Notes under the pieces: model-generated
Told to the model about the DNA's origin: nothing
What the model saw: only the letters and a program-made list of their open reading frames with translations
Database searches by the model: none
Shown here: positions 1 to 9,168 of the stretch, one piece after another
Layout: every line of letters starts with the position of its first letter
How positions within the stretch are numbered: position 1 is the stretch's first letter
Translations under genes and position numbers: made by a program
Assembly: GCA_964451375.1 (NCBI GenBank)
Contig: CAYVIN010000007.1
Coordinates: forward strand, 1 to 64,000
Length of the DNA stretch: 64,000 bases
Reading direction: 5' to 3'
Origin: JAGXQV01 sp964451375
Lineage (GTDB): Bacteria; Pseudomonadota; Gammaproteobacteria; Burkholderiales; Sulfuricellaceae

Positions 1-192
1 CAACTCCGGGACTCGGAGGATTTGCCGTTCTTTAAGTCCGACAGGCTGCTAGGCAAGAGCTACCTGCTCAGCCCGTACTGGGCGCTGCTCCCGGTCAGCC
101 AAGTCGCCGGCAAGCCGGCCTGGTGGCTGGACAACGGCGTGGTGTACATCAAGAACGCCGATGGCACCGCGCAGGGGTTTGGTGTGAAGTAA
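1..192 (+). CDS. C-terminal fragment of an unidentified protein
   Basis: An open frame enters the window at base 1 and ends at a TAA at 190-192, giving the last 63 residues of a protein whose start lies upstream. The visible tail is aromatic and mixed in charge, with stretches such as SYLLSPYWALLPVSQVAG and AWWLDNGVVYIKNADG. No signature I know is present, so I assign no function. A good rho-independent terminator 43 bases downstream supports this being a real gene end. Confidence 0.6.
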   Translation, partial: QLRDSEDLPFFKSDRLLGKSYLLSPYWALLPVSQVAGKPAWWLDNGVVYIKNADGTAQGFGVK

Positions 193-234
193 CGGCCCTC
201 GCTCCCGGCCCGCGGGGGAGGGGAGCAAAGACGA

Positions 235-268
235 ACCGGCGACTCCTGAAAAGGAGCGCCGGTTTTTT
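235..268 (+). terminator. Rho-independent terminator
   Basis: An ACCGGCG...CGCCGGT stem with an inner CTCCT/AGGAG helix and a GAAA loop is followed directly by a T tract. It ends the partial gene at the window start. Confidence 0.85.
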
Positions 269-469
269 ATGCCAGCGCCTTATCCGACCGGCTTGCCCCA
301 AAAAAATCATTCACTGTTGCTTTTTCTCATTTGCAAGGCGTGAATATTGCGCCAAGCTGCATAAGCATTACCGCGCCCCCTGTACCGAAATGTTAGAATA
401 TCGCACAGCCATGGGCAGTTTGATCGATATAAAAACAGTTTCTTGCCACTTTCACTTGAGGAGTCCACC

Positions 470-919
470 ATGAATTTTCTGAATACCATTCGTTTTGTTT
501 TTTTGGGTCTTTTGTTGCAGGCTTTTGCGCTTTCCGCCTCGGCAAACGAGAAGGATGACGCTGTAAAAATGGTCAACGACGCTGCGGCTTACGTTCAGCA
601 GCATGGTAAGGACAAGGCGGTTGCAGATATCAACGCCGGCAAGTTCGTGAAGGGTGAAATTTACGTTTTTGCCTATGACTTGAATGCCGTCATGCTCGCG
701 CATCCGAAAAATCCCAAGCTGATCGGCAAAAACCTGATGGATACCCCCGACGCGGAAGGCAAGATGTTCCGTAAGGAAATCGTTGAAATGGCGAAAAGCA
801 AAGGCAACGGCTGGGTGGATTACATGTACAAGAATCCCGAAACCAGCAAAATCGAACACAAAACCACTTATCTGAAGAAAGCCGGCGAAATGGTGTTATG
901 CGCCGGCGTTTATAAATAA
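470..919 (+). CDS. Secreted single-Cache (sCache_2-like) domain protein
   Basis: A 149-residue exported protein. Residues 1-23 form a signal peptide ending SASA-NE. The rest is one Cache-type sensor fold of the kind found as free-standing periplasmic ligand binders. Recognisable family features are the IYVFAYDLNAVMLAHP strand pair, the LIGKNLMDTPDAEGK segment, GWVDYMYKNP, and the C-terminal CAGVYK. The ATG at 470 follows a GAGGAG ribosome site (458-463). An in-frame start further upstream would precede the signal peptide and is rejected. It is a single transcription unit closed by a strong hairpin, just before a methyl-accepting chemotaxis gene. I infer, but cannot show, that it presents a small ligand such as an organic acid to membrane sensors. 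Confidence 0.8.
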   Translation: MNFLNTIRFVFLGLLLQAFALSASANEKDDAVKMVNDAAAYVQQHGKDKAVADINAGKFVKGEIYVFAYDLNAVMLAHPKNPKLIGKNLMDTPDAEGKMFRKEIVEMAKSKGNGWVDYMYKNPETSKIEHKTTYLKKAGEMVLCAGVYK

Positions 920-932
920 TCCTCTCCCGGCA

Positions 933-977
933 AGCCGCCGCATACCCAAACGGGTATGCGGCGGCTGTTTGTTTTTA
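933..977 (+). terminator. Strong terminator hairpin after the Cache gene
   Basis: A 15-base perfect stem (AGCCGCCGCATACCC pairing with its complement) with a four-base loop is followed by a T-rich tail. It separates the Cache gene from the chemoreceptor gene. Confidence 0.85.
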
Positions 978-1014
978 TTCCCCCTGCGTTCCGCCCCATA
1001 TCAGGAGTCAAACC

Positions 1015-2646
1015 GTGTTTTCCGATGCCACCGTCAAATCCCGTCTGACCGTCATGATCGTTGTCGCCGCGCTGGCCTTGCTGATTACCGGGGTCATCGG
1101 TATGCGCGGCATGGCGGACATCAACGGACGCCTGAAAGCCGTATACCAGGATCGCACTGTGCCGCTGATTCAGCTTTCCCACGCGCTGGATACCATGCAC
1201 CGTATCCGTACCAATATCCTGACGGCGGTGAGCGAGGAAAAAACCGAGTTTGCCGAGGAAATTCTCAAGGAGCTTCCCGCCCTGGATGCCGAATTCGCTC
1301 ATTTGATGAAGGATTACCAGGCCAGCGATCTGCCGCCCAACGAGAAGCAGCTTGTGGCGGATTTTCAGACGGCATGGAAAGCTTACACCGATGCGCGGGG
1401 CGTCTCGATCAAAATGATCGAAGGCGGCGATACCCCTTCGGCGCTTCACAACGTTAAAAACAACGCCCGCAAAAAATTCAACAACGCCCGCGATATCATG
1501 TCGAAACTCATCAACTTCCAGGAAAAAGCCACCCAGGAAGAATATGAACACGGTGCGGCGGCATATTCCACGGCCCGCTTGATCATGATCATTTTCATGG
1601 TGGGCGGAGTGATCGGCGTAATTCTTCTCTCTCTGCGCACTGTCGGCATATTGCTCGGGCAACTTGGCGGAGAGCCGAAAGTCGCAGCGGAAGTCGCCAA
1701 CCGGATTGCCGAGGGCAACTTGTCCCACGCCATTTCGGTAGCGCCCGGTGACAAGTCCAGCTTGATGGCGGCGATGGCGGCAATGCAGGCCAACTTGCGC
1801 CAGATGATCGGGGAAATCCACGGCAGCGTGGAGCGGCTCTCCAGCGCCTCCAGCCAACTCTCCTCGACTTCCGAACAAGTGGCCGCAAGTTCGGTCGAGC
1901 AAAGTTCGTCGGCGGCATCGATGGCGTCGGCAGTGGAAGAAATGACCAGCAGCATCGACCAAATCGCCGAAAGCGCCGGTGAAGCCTGGAAAATCTCCAG
2001 CCAGTCCGGCAAGTTGTCCGGCGAAGGTAGCGCAGTCATCAATAGCGCCGTGGCGGAAATGGGGAAAATCGCCGACTCGGTGAAAGCCTCTTCGGAAATC
2101 ATCCAGGTGCTCGAACAGCAATCTGCGGAAATTTCCCAAATTGTCAACGTCATCAAGGAAATTGCCGACCAGACCAATCTGCTGGCGTTGAACGCCGCTA
2201 TCGAAGCAGCGCGGGCCGGAGAGCAGGGACGTGGGTTTGCGGTAGTGGCTGATGAGGTGCGCAAACTTGCGGAACGCACCGCCAATTCAACTCAGGAAAT
2301 CACCAACACCATCGACAAAATCCAGAGCGGCACCCGTAGCGCGGTGAATAGTATGGAAGCCGGCGTAAATCAGGTGAGCAGCGGCATGGCGCTGGCCAAC
2401 AAGGCCAGCCAGTCGATTGCCGAAATCAACCACGGCGCTGGCCAGGTCGTCGCGGTGGTAAACGATGTTTCGTCAGCGCTCAAGGAGCAAAGCACGGCGA
2501 GCCAGGACATCGCCCACCATGTCGAGCAGATCGCCTCAATGGCGGAAAAAAACAGCGCTTTGTCACGCCAGACCGCCGAATCGGCGCGGCACCTGAGCCA
2601 ACTTGCCGGCGATCTGAAACGTGCGGTAAGCCGTTTCAAGGAATAG
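1015..2646 (+). CDS. Methyl-accepting chemotaxis protein (4HB-HAMP-MCP signal)
   Basis: A 543-residue transmembrane chemoreceptor that would relay a periplasmic signal to CheA/CheW. The order is: a membrane helix at residues 12-32, a periplasmic four-helix-bundle (4HB_MCP type) region to about 185, a second membrane helix around 190-212, a HAMP segment, and a long cytoplasmic coiled coil. The invariant signalling tip reads EIADQTNLLALNAAIEAARA followed by GEQGRGFAVVADEVRKLAER. The GTG start at 1015 is chosen because AGGAG lies seven bases upstream and the N-terminal helix begins at once. No C-terminal CheR/CheB pentapeptide is visible. The neighbouring secreted Cache protein could be an accessory sensor, which is inference. 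Confidence 0.95.
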   Translation: MFSDATVKSRLTVMIVVAALALLITGVIGMRGMADINGRLKAVYQDRTVPLIQLSHALDTMHRIRTNILTAVSEEKTEFAEEILKELPALDAEFAHLMKDYQASDLPPNEKQLVADFQTAWKAYTDARGVSIKMIEGGDTPSALHNVKNNARKKFNNARDIMSKLINFQEKATQEEYEHGAAAYSTARLIMIIFMVGGVIGVILLSLRTVGILLGQLGGEPKVAAEVANRIAEGNLSHAISVAPGDKSSLMAAMAAMQANLRQMIGEIHGSVERLSSASSQLSSTSEQVAASSVEQSSSAASMASAVEEMTSSIDQIAESAGEAWKISSQSGKLSGEGSAVINSAVAEMGKIADSVKASSEIIQVLEQQSAEISQIVNVIKEIADQTNLLALNAAIEAARAGEQGRGFAVVADEVRKLAERTANSTQEITNTIDKIQSGTRSAVNSMEAGVNQVSSGMALANKASQSIAEINHGAGQVVAVVNDVSSALKEQSTASQDIAHHVEQIASMAEKNSALSRQTAESARHLSQLAGDLKRAVSRFKE

Positions 2647-2660
2647 GTTGAAAAATTTTG

Positions 2661-2697
2661 GCAATAAAAAACGGCGCAGATGCGCCGTTTTTTATTG
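2661..2697. terminator. Bidirectional terminator
   Basis: A perfect palindrome (GCAATAAAAAACGGCGCA and its complement around a two-base centre) has A runs on one side and T runs on the other. It serves both the chemoreceptor gene and the convergent decarboxylase gene. Confidence 0.9.
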
Positions 2698-2712
2698 CCG
2701 TAGACGTAGCGT

Positions 2713-4971
2713 TCAATCCAGCATGACGCAATCGACGCAATAACGTTTCCGTCCATCCACTTCCTCACGCACCAAGCCGTGGATATCGGTTTCAAAGCCG
2801 GGGAATTTCTCGTTGAATTCGCGAGCAAACTTGAGGTAGCGCATGATGGTGTCGTTGAAACGCTCACCGGGAATCAAAAGGGGAATCCCCGGCGGATAAG
2901 GCGTCAACAACACGGCGGTAATGCGATCCGCAAGGTCGTCGATTTCCACCCGTTCGATTTCGCGGTGCGCCATTTTGGCGAAGGCGTCCGCCGGGCGCAT
3001 CGCAGGCACCATGTCGGAGAGGTACATTTCGGTGGTGAGGCGCGCCACATCATTGGTGCGATACACGTCGTGGATTTGCGCGCACAGGTCGCGTAAGCCC
3101 ACCCGTTCGTAGCGCGGATGTTTGGCGACGAACTCCGGCAACACACGCCATAACGGCTGGTTCTTGTCGAAATCGTCCTTGAACTGCTGGAGTTCGGTCA
3201 CCATGGTGTTCCAGCGGCCCTTGGTGATGCCGATGGTGAACATGATGAAGAACGAATAAAGACCGGTCTTTTCGACGATCACGCCATGTTCGGCGAGGTA
3301 TTTGGTGAGAATCGCGGCGGGGATGCCCCAGTCTGCAAAATCGCCGTCCACGTCCAGCCCCGGCGTGATAACGGTGGCCTTGATCGGGTCGAGCATATTG
3401 AAGCCCTTGGCGGGCTTGCCGAAACCATGCCAGCGTTCCTTGGCGCGCAGCACCCAGTCATTGCGGTCGCCGATACCTTCGTCGGAAAGATCGTCCGGCC
3501 CCCACACCTTGAACCACCAGTCGGCCCCCCACTCCTCGTCCACCTTGCGCATGGCGCGGCGGAAATCCAGGGCTTCGTTGATCGATTCCGCGACCAGCGC
3601 CTTGCCGCCGGGTTCTTCCATCATTGCCGCCGCCACGTCGCACGAGGCGATGATGGCGTATTGCGGACTGGTCGAGGTGTGCATCAGGAAAGCTTCGTTG
3701 AACACGTCGCGGTCAAGCTGGCGCGACTCAGAGTTCTGCACCAGAATTTGCGAGGCTTGCGACAAGCCGGCCAGCAATTTGTGGGTGGACTGCGTGGAAA
3801 ACAGCATGGATTCCTTGCAGCGCGGGCGGTCTTTGCCGATGGCGTGCATACCGTCGTAAAACTCGTGGAAGGTCGCGTGGGGCAGCCAGGCCTCATCAAA
3901 ATGCAGGGTGTCGATCTTGCCGTCGAGCATTTCCTTGATCGCTTCGACATTGTAGAGAATGCCGTCGTAGGTGCTTTGGGTGATCGTCAACACACGCGGT
4001 TTGGCGTCCGGGTTCCTTTCCAGAACTTCGCGGGCAAAGGGGTTGGCGAGAATTTTTTTGCGGATGTTTTCCCACTCGAATTCGCTCTTGGGAATCGGCC
4101 CGATAATCCCGAAATTGTTGCGGGTCGGCATCAGGAATACCGGAATCGCGCCGGTCATGATAATCGCGTGGAGGATGGATTTATGGCAGTTGCGATCCAC
4201 CACCACGATGTCTCCGGGCGCGACGGTCGAGTGCCAGACGATCTTGTTTGAGGTGGAAGTGCCGTTGGTCACGAAATACAGATGATCAGCGCTGAAGATA
4301 CGCGCCGCATTGCGCTCCGAAGCCGCCACCGGGCCGGTATGGTCGAGCAGTTGCCCAAGTTCTTCCACCGCGTTGCACACGTCGGCGCGCAACATGTTTT
4401 CCCCGAAGAACTGGTGGAACATCTGCCCCACCGGACTTTTCAGGAAAGCCACCCCACCCGAGTGACCAGGACAATGCCAGGAATACGAGCCGTCGGCGGC
4501 GTAATGCACCAACGCGCGGAAAAACGGCGGGGGCAAGGAATCAAGATAGGAACGCGCCTCGCGCATCACGTTACGGGCGATGAACTCGGGGGTATCCTCG
4601 AACATGTGGATGAACCCGTGTAATTCTTTCAGCACATCATTGGGGATATGCCGCGAGGTGCGCGTTTCGCCATACAGGAAAATCGGAATATCGGCGTTGC
4701 GGAAACGGATTTCAGTGACGAAAGCGCGCAGGTCGGCGATGGTTTCTTCACCCTTGTTGGCCAGTTCCTCGTCGTCAATCGACAGGATAAATGCGGAGGC
4801 GCGGCTCTGCTGCTGCGCAAAGGAACTCAGGTCGCCGTAACTGGTGACGCCCAGCACTTCGATACCCTCTTTCTCCAGGGCTTCCGCCAGGGCGCGAATC
4901 CCTAAGCCGGAGGTGTTCTCGGAACGGAAGTCTTCGTCGATGATGACGATGGGAAAACGAAAGCGCATCAA
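2713..4971 (-). CDS. Arginine/lysine/ornithine decarboxylase (PLP, class I)
   Basis: A 752-residue pyridoxal-phosphate decarboxylase of the Orn/Lys/Arg family, removing CO2 from a basic amino acid to give a polyamine or cadaverine/agmatine. The N-terminal 130 residues form the receiver-like wing domain (FPIVIIDEDFRSENTSGLGI). The PLP domain contains HFDEAWLPHATFHEFYDG and the Schiff-base lysine K398 in TQSTHKLLAGLSQAS. The C-terminal domain (residues ~600-752) is complete, so the length matches the inducible enzymes AdiA, CadA and SpeC. I cannot tell arginine from lysine or ornithine specificity by eye. No antiporter gene is adjacent, which argues for a biosynthetic role over a pure acid-resistance role. 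The ATG at 4971 follows an AGGAGTA-like site. Confidence 0.9.
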   Translation of the reverse strand: MMRFRFPIVIIDEDFRSENTSGLGIRALAEALEKEGIEVLGVTSYGDLSSFAQQQSRASAFILSIDDEELANKGEETIADLRAFVTEIRFRNADIPIFLYGETRTSRHIPNDVLKELHGFIHMFEDTPEFIARNVMREARSYLDSLPPPFFRALVHYAADGSYSWHCPGHSGGVAFLKSPVGQMFHQFFGENMLRADVCNAVEELGQLLDHTGPVAASERNAARIFSADHLYFVTNGTSTSNKIVWHSTVAPGDIVVVDRNCHKSILHAIIMTGAIPVFLMPTRNNFGIIGPIPKSEFEWENIRKKILANPFAREVLERNPDAKPRVLTITQSTYDGILYNVEAIKEMLDGKIDTLHFDEAWLPHATFHEFYDGMHAIGKDRPRCKESMLFSTQSTHKLLAGLSQASQILVQNSESRQLDRDVFNEAFLMHTSTSPQYAIIASCDVAAAMMEEPGGKALVAESINEALDFRRAMRKVDEEWGADWWFKVWGPDDLSDEGIGDRNDWVLRAKERWHGFGKPAKGFNMLDPIKATVITPGLDVDGDFADWGIPAAILTKYLAEHGVIVEKTGLYSFFIMFTIGITKGRWNTMVTELQQFKDDFDKNQPLWRVLPEFVAKHPRYERVGLRDLCAQIHDVYRTNDVARLTTEMYLSDMVPAMRPADAFAKMAHREIERVEIDDLADRITAVLLTPYPPGIPLLIPGERFNDTIMRYLKFAREFNEKFPGFETDIHGLVREEVDGRKRYCVDCVMLD

Positions 4972-4978
4972 AATACTC

Positions 4979-5101
4979 CTAGTCGAGAGTAAAAAGTCGA
5001 GAGCTAATAGCCGAGAGTCGAGAGTGGACGGGCGAGAACTGAAGCACTTTCCTCTCTCGACTCACCACTCTCGACTCTGAACTCTCAGACTCTCTACTCA
5101 A
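4979..5101. repeat. Intergenic repeat of GTCGAGAG-type words forming an inverted repeat
   Basis: The left half contains repeated GTCGAGAG and CCGAGAGTCGAGAGTGG words. The right half contains the complementary words (CCTCTCTCGACTC, CCACTCTCGACTCTGA). Together they can fold into a long imperfect hairpin around 5025-5050. It lies between two minus-strand genes and has no coding potential I would accept. Confidence 0.75.
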
Positions 5102-5105
5102 AAAT

Positions 5106-5672
5106 TCAAATCTTTGGCAGTGTCACGCCGTGCTGCCCCTGGTACTTGCCACCACGATCCTTGTACGAGGTTTCACAAACCTCGTCGGACTCGAAGAACA
5201 GCACTTGCGCCACACCTTCGTTGGCGTATATCTTGGCGGGCAGCGGGGTGGTATTGGAAAACTCCAGGGTCACGTAACCTTCCCATTCCGGCTCGAAAGG
5301 GGTGACATTGACGATGATGCCGCAACGCGCATAAGTGGACTTCCCCAGGCAGATGGTCAGGACATTGCGCGGGATACGGAAATATTCGACGGTGCGCGCC
5401 AGCGCGAAGGAATTGGGCGGGATGATGCAGACATCGCCCTTCACATCGACAAACGAATTCGGGTCGAAATTCTTGGGATCGACGATGGTGCTGTTGAGGT
5501 TGGTAAACAGCTTGAATTCATCGGAACAGCGGATGTCGTATCCGTAGCTGGAAGTCCCATAGGAAACGATGCGTTTGCCGTCGGACTCTTTGACCTGGCC
5601 CGGTTCAAACGGATCGATCATCCCATGCTGCTCCGCCATGCGGCGGATCCATTTGTCGGATTTGATGGTCAT
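5106..5672 (-). CDS. dcd: dCTP deaminase
   Basis: A 188-residue homotrimeric dCTP deaminase that makes dUTP for thymidylate synthesis. The start MTIKSDKWIRRMAEQHGMI is typical of the family. Signature segments are SYGTSSYGYDIRCSDEFK, the catalytic-region GKSTYARCGIIVNVTPFEP, and the glutamate-containing WEGYVTLEFSNTTPLPAKIY. The C-terminal Q-G-V lid (YQGQHGVTLPKI) is complete. An in-frame TTG 15 bases upstream is possible, but the ATG at 5672 gives the canonical N terminus. It sits downstream of apbC on the same strand, with a hairpin-forming spacer between them. Confidence 0.97.
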   Translation of the reverse strand: MTIKSDKWIRRMAEQHGMIDPFEPGQVKESDGKRIVSYGTSSYGYDIRCSDEFKLFTNLNSTIVDPKNFDPNSFVDVKGDVCIIPPNSFALARTVEYFRIPRNVLTICLGKSTYARCGIIVNVTPFEPEWEGYVTLEFSNTTPLPAKIYANEGVAQVLFFESDEVCETSYKDRGGKYQGQHGVTLPKI

Positions 5673-5687
5673 TTCATTCTCAAGCAA

Positions 5688-5748
5688 TGGGTGACGAGTG
5701 ATGGGTGATGAGATGGGTTTTCACCCATTCCCCATCGCCCACTCCCGA
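5688..5748. repeat. Hairpin-forming GGGTGATG-type word repeat
   Basis: The words GGGTGACGAGTGATGGGTGA and GATGAGATGGG face CACCCATTCCCCATCGCCC across a TTTT loop, making an imperfect hairpin between apbC and dcd. It has the same construction as the spacers at 4979, 25985 and 27098, but different words. Confidence 0.65.
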
Positions 5749-6837
5749 TTACGAGTTTTGAATCACGATGCTGGGGAAGCGGGCGCTGAAATCCTGCGCC
5801 TGCTCCGCCACCTTCACCGCTACGCGGCGCGCGATTTCACGGTAGATTTCCGCGACACGGCCTTCCGGATCGGCCACCACCGGCGGCTTGCCGGCGTCGG
5901 TCTGTTCGCGGATGGCGATGTCCAGCGGCAACGCGCCGAGAAATTCGACGTTGTAATCATGGCACATGCGCTCACCGCCACCCTGGCCGAAGACGCGCTC
6001 TTCATGGCCGCACTTCGAGCAGATGTGCAGGCTCATGTTTTCGACAATACCGATGATCGGAATACCGACCTTCTCGAACATCTTGAGGCCCTTGCGCGCG
6101 TCGATCAACGCCACATCCTGCGGAGTCGTGACGATCACCGCACCGGTAACCGGCACTTTCTGCGCCAGCGTCAACTGCACGTCGCCCGTGCCCGGCGGCA
6201 GATCGACCACCAGATAGTCCAAATCTTTCCAGTTGGTGTCGTTGAGCAGTTGTTCCAAGGCCTGGGTGACCATCGGGCCGCGCCATACCATGGGGGTTTC
6301 CACGTCGATCAGGAAACCGATGGACATGGCTTGCAGGCCGTGGCCCATCATCGGTTCCATCTTTTGTCCGTCCTGCGACTCGGGGCGGCCATCGATGCCC
6401 AGCATCAGCGGCTGGGAAGGCCCGTAGATGTCCGCATCCATGATGCCGACCTTGGCGCCTTCGGCTTGCAGGGCGAGGGCCAGGTTGACGGCGGTGGTGG
6501 ATTTGCCCACGCCGCCCTTGCCGGAAGCCACGGCGATAATGTTCTTCACACCGGGAATCAGTTTCACGCCACGCTGCACGGCATGGGAAACAATCTGGCT
6601 GGAGACGTTGACGGTCACGTTGCCGATACCGGGAATGGTCTTGAGCTGGTCGCTCACCAGCTGCTGAATCGCGGCGGTAACGGTCTTGGCGGGATAACCC
6701 AGGACGATGTCGAGCGATACGTTGGCGCCGTCGATCTTGACGTTTTTCACGGACTTGCCCGTGACGAAATCCTTCTTGGTGTTCGGGTCGGTGATTTGTT
6801 TTAGTGCATCAAGCACTTGCTGCTCTGAAACGGACAT
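5749..6837 (-). CDS. apbC: Iron-sulfur cluster carrier ATPase ApbC/Mrp
   Basis: A 362-residue P-loop scaffold/carrier that binds and transfers Fe-S clusters in the cytoplasm. An N-terminal MIP18 (DUF59) domain (residues 1-80, LDALKQITDPNTKKDF) is followed by the deviant Walker A motif ASGKGGVGKSTTAVNLA, the switch MDADIYGPSQPLML, and DLPPGTGDVQLT. The cluster-binding CxxC is in HICSKCGHEE. Length and order match the proteobacterial Mrp family. Divergent metG starts 146 bases away, an arrangement common in proteobacteria. The ATG at 6837 is preceded by AGGAGCAAGA on the minus strand. Confidence 0.96.
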   Translation of the reverse strand: MSVSEQQVLDALKQITDPNTKKDFVTGKSVKNVKIDGANVSLDIVLGYPAKTVTAAIQQLVSDQLKTIPGIGNVTVNVSSQIVSHAVQRGVKLIPGVKNIIAVASGKGGVGKSTTAVNLALALQAEGAKVGIMDADIYGPSQPLMLGIDGRPESQDGQKMEPMMGHGLQAMSIGFLIDVETPMVWRGPMVTQALEQLLNDTNWKDLDYLVVDLPPGTGDVQLTLAQKVPVTGAVIVTTPQDVALIDARKGLKMFEKVGIPIIGIVENMSLHICSKCGHEERVFGQGGGERMCHDYNVEFLGALPLDIAIREQTDAGKPPVVADPEGRVAEIYREIARRVAVKVAEQAQDFSARFPSIVIQNS

Positions 6838-6983
6838 TCTTGCTCCTAAGGATACCTGTTGCGCGCAAAGGCGAAAGTTTAAACAATTATCGGGCTTGCT
6901 ACCAGTTGAATCACGGCGGACGAGAGATACGCTCCGGGCAATGTTTGTTACAATCCGGCTTTTATAGTTCCCTGACTCTAGCC

Positions 6984-9107
6984 ATGACGCGAAAAATCCT
7001 CGTCACCTCGGCGCTGCCTTACGCCAACGGCAGCATCCACCTCGGCCATCTGGTGGAATACATCCAGACGGATATTTGGGTACGCTTCCAGAAAATGCAA
7101 GCGGACACCTCATGTTTTTACGTGTGCGCCGACGACACCCACGGCACCCCCATCATGCTGCGCGCCCAGAAAGAGGGCATCGCGCCGGAAGAGCTTATCG
7201 CCAAGGTGTGGCATGAGCATTACAGCGACTTCCAGGGTTTCCACATCGGTTTCGACAATTATTATTCGACCAACACCCCGGAAACCCGCCACTACGCCGA
7301 TGACATCTACCTCAAGCTGAAGGCCGCCGGGCTCATCGAAGTCCGCGCCATCGAGCAATTTTTCGACCCGGTCAAGGAAATGTTTCTGCCGGATCGTTTC
7401 ATCAAGGGCGAATGCCCGAAATGCCACGCCAAGGATCAATACGGCGATTCCTGCGAAGTCTGCGGCGCGGCCTATCAACCGACCGATTTGATCGAACCGT
7501 ATTCCGCTGTATCCGGCGCGAAACCGGTAAAAAAGCAGTCCGACCATTATTTCTTCAAGCTCTCCGACCCGCGCTGCCACGATTTCCTGAAATCCTGGAT
7601 ACAGCCGCCCCATGTCCAGGCTGAAGCCGCCAACAAGCTCAATGAGTGGGTCGAAGGCGGCCTGTCGGACTGGGATATCTCGCGCGATGCGCCTTATTTC
7701 GGCTTTGAGATTCCCGGTGCACCGGGCAAGTTTTACTACGTCTGGCTGGATGCGCCTATCGGCTACATGTGCAGCTTCCAGAACCTGTGCGACAAGCAGG
7801 GTCTGAATTTCGACGAATACTGGGGCAAGGATTCGACCGCCGAGGTTTATCACTTCATCGGCAAGGACATCCTGTATTTCCACGCGCTGTTCTGGCCCGC
7901 CGAGTTGCAACACGCCGGTTACCGCACTCCCACCGGGGTGTTCGCGCACGGCTTCCTCACCGTCAACGGGCAGAAGATGTCCAAGTCGCGCGGCACTTTC
8001 ATCACCGCAGCGAGTTACCTCAAGCACCTCAACCCGGAACACCTGCGTTATTACTTCGCCGCCAAGTTGAATGCCGCCATCGAGGACATCGACCTCAGCC
8101 TGGAAGACTTCACCGCGCGGGTGAACAGCGACCTGGTAGGCAAATATGTGAATATCGCGAGCCGCTGCGCGGGCTTCATCGCCAAGCACTTCGACGGCAA
8201 AATCGGCGCGATGGAAGCAGCTTACGTCGAATCGATCACCCCGATCATCAAAGTCGGCGGCAGCGAAGACCTGGGCAACAATATCGCGGTAGGCGGCCTG
8301 AATTCGACCTTCCGCGAGGGCGGCAAGGAAATCGCCGCGCTTTACGAAGCCCGCGAATTCGGCAAGGCGCTGCGCAAGGTCATGGAACTGGCCGACCTCG
8401 CCAACCAGTTTATCGATGAGCAAAAACCTTGGGTATTGGCCAAAGACCCGGCGCAAAAGGCCCGACTACATATGGTTTGCTCTACCGGGCTGGAAATGTT
8501 CCGCCTGCTCACCCTTTACCTCAAACCGGTCATGCCCGAGGTAGCAAAGGTCGTCGAAGAATTCCTGAACGTCCCGGCGCTGACCTGGGCGGATATCCAT
8601 CAGGCGCTCACGATAGGCCATGCCATCAATCCCTACCAGCACCTCATGACCCGTATCGACCCCAAACAAGTGGAAGCCATGATAGAAGCCAACCAGGAAA
8701 GCCTCGCCCCGCAACCGGAACAGCAGTCCCAGGTGCGCCACGCGGAAAAGCAGCAACACGCGATTCAACCCATCGCGGAAACCATCAGCATCGATGATTT
8801 CTCCAAGATCGACCTGCGCATCGCCCGCATCGCCAATGCCGAACACGTCGAGGGGGCCGAAAAGCTCCTGAAACTCACCCTGGACATCGGCGAGGAAAAC
8901 CCGCGTACCGTGTTCGCCGGCATCAAGTCGGCCTACGACCCGGAAAAGCTCAAGGGCCGCATGACGGTAATGGTCGCCAATCTGGCGCCGCGCAAGATGA
9001 AGTTCGGGATGTCGGAAGGGATGGTGCTGGCGGCGTCCGGCGAAGCGCCGGGGCTGTTCATCCTCAGCCCGGATGACGGCGCTCAGCCGGGAATGCGAGT
9101 CAAGTAA
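6984..9107 (+). CDS. metG: Methionyl-tRNA synthetase
   Basis: A 707-residue class I aminoacyl-tRNA synthetase charging tRNA-Met. The HIGH-type motif is NGSIHLGHLVEYIQ near the start, and the KMSKS loop is NGQKMSKSRGTF. The zinc knuckle CPKCHAKDQYGDSCEVC is at about residues 144-160. A C-terminal EMAP/Trbp111-type tRNA-binding domain (DDFSKIDLRIARIANAEHVE to the end) makes this the long dimeric form. The ATG at 6984 gives the canonical MTRKILVTSALPYANG start. Extending the frame upstream would add unrelated residues. Confidence 0.98.
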   Translation: MTRKILVTSALPYANGSIHLGHLVEYIQTDIWVRFQKMQADTSCFYVCADDTHGTPIMLRAQKEGIAPEELIAKVWHEHYSDFQGFHIGFDNYYSTNTPETRHYADDIYLKLKAAGLIEVRAIEQFFDPVKEMFLPDRFIKGECPKCHAKDQYGDSCEVCGAAYQPTDLIEPYSAVSGAKPVKKQSDHYFFKLSDPRCHDFLKSWIQPPHVQAEAANKLNEWVEGGLSDWDISRDAPYFGFEIPGAPGKFYYVWLDAPIGYMCSFQNLCDKQGLNFDEYWGKDSTAEVYHFIGKDILYFHALFWPAELQHAGYRTPTGVFAHGFLTVNGQKMSKSRGTFITAASYLKHLNPEHLRYYFAAKLNAAIEDIDLSLEDFTARVNSDLVGKYVNIASRCAGFIAKHFDGKIGAMEAAYVESITPIIKVGGSEDLGNNIAVGGLNSTFREGGKEIAALYEAREFGKALRKVMELADLANQFIDEQKPWVLAKDPAQKARLHMVCSTGLEMFRLLTLYLKPVMPEVAKVVEEFLNVPALTWADIHQALTIGHAINPYQHLMTRIDPKQVEAMIEANQESLAPQPEQQSQVRHAEKQQHAIQPIAETISIDDFSKIDLRIARIANAEHVEGAEKLLKLTLDIGEENPRTVFAGIKSAYDPEKLKGRMTVMVANLAPRKMKFGMSEGMVLAASGEAPGLFILSPDDGAQPGMRVK

Positions 9108-9118
9108 TCCCAAAACAC

Positions 9119-9163
9119 GGGGAAGCCGGCGAACCCGTTGCGCGGTTTCCCCTCACGCTTTTT
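9119..9163 (+). terminator. Probable terminator after metG
   Basis: A GGGGAAGCCG ... CGGTTTCCCC stem with one mismatch is followed a few bases later by CTTTTTG. It lies between metG and the convergent histidine kinase gene. Confidence 0.6.
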
Positions 9164-9168
9164 GTTCA

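Noticed and set aside
910..2139. Long minus-strand open frame opposite the chemoreceptor gene
   Set aside because: It mirrors codon bias of the real gene, is rich in His/Gly/Asp with no domain, and has no ribosome site. The same applies to long antisense frames at 3286-4251, 7110-8456, 9846-11135, 12779-13894, 14852-16048 and 26038-27666.
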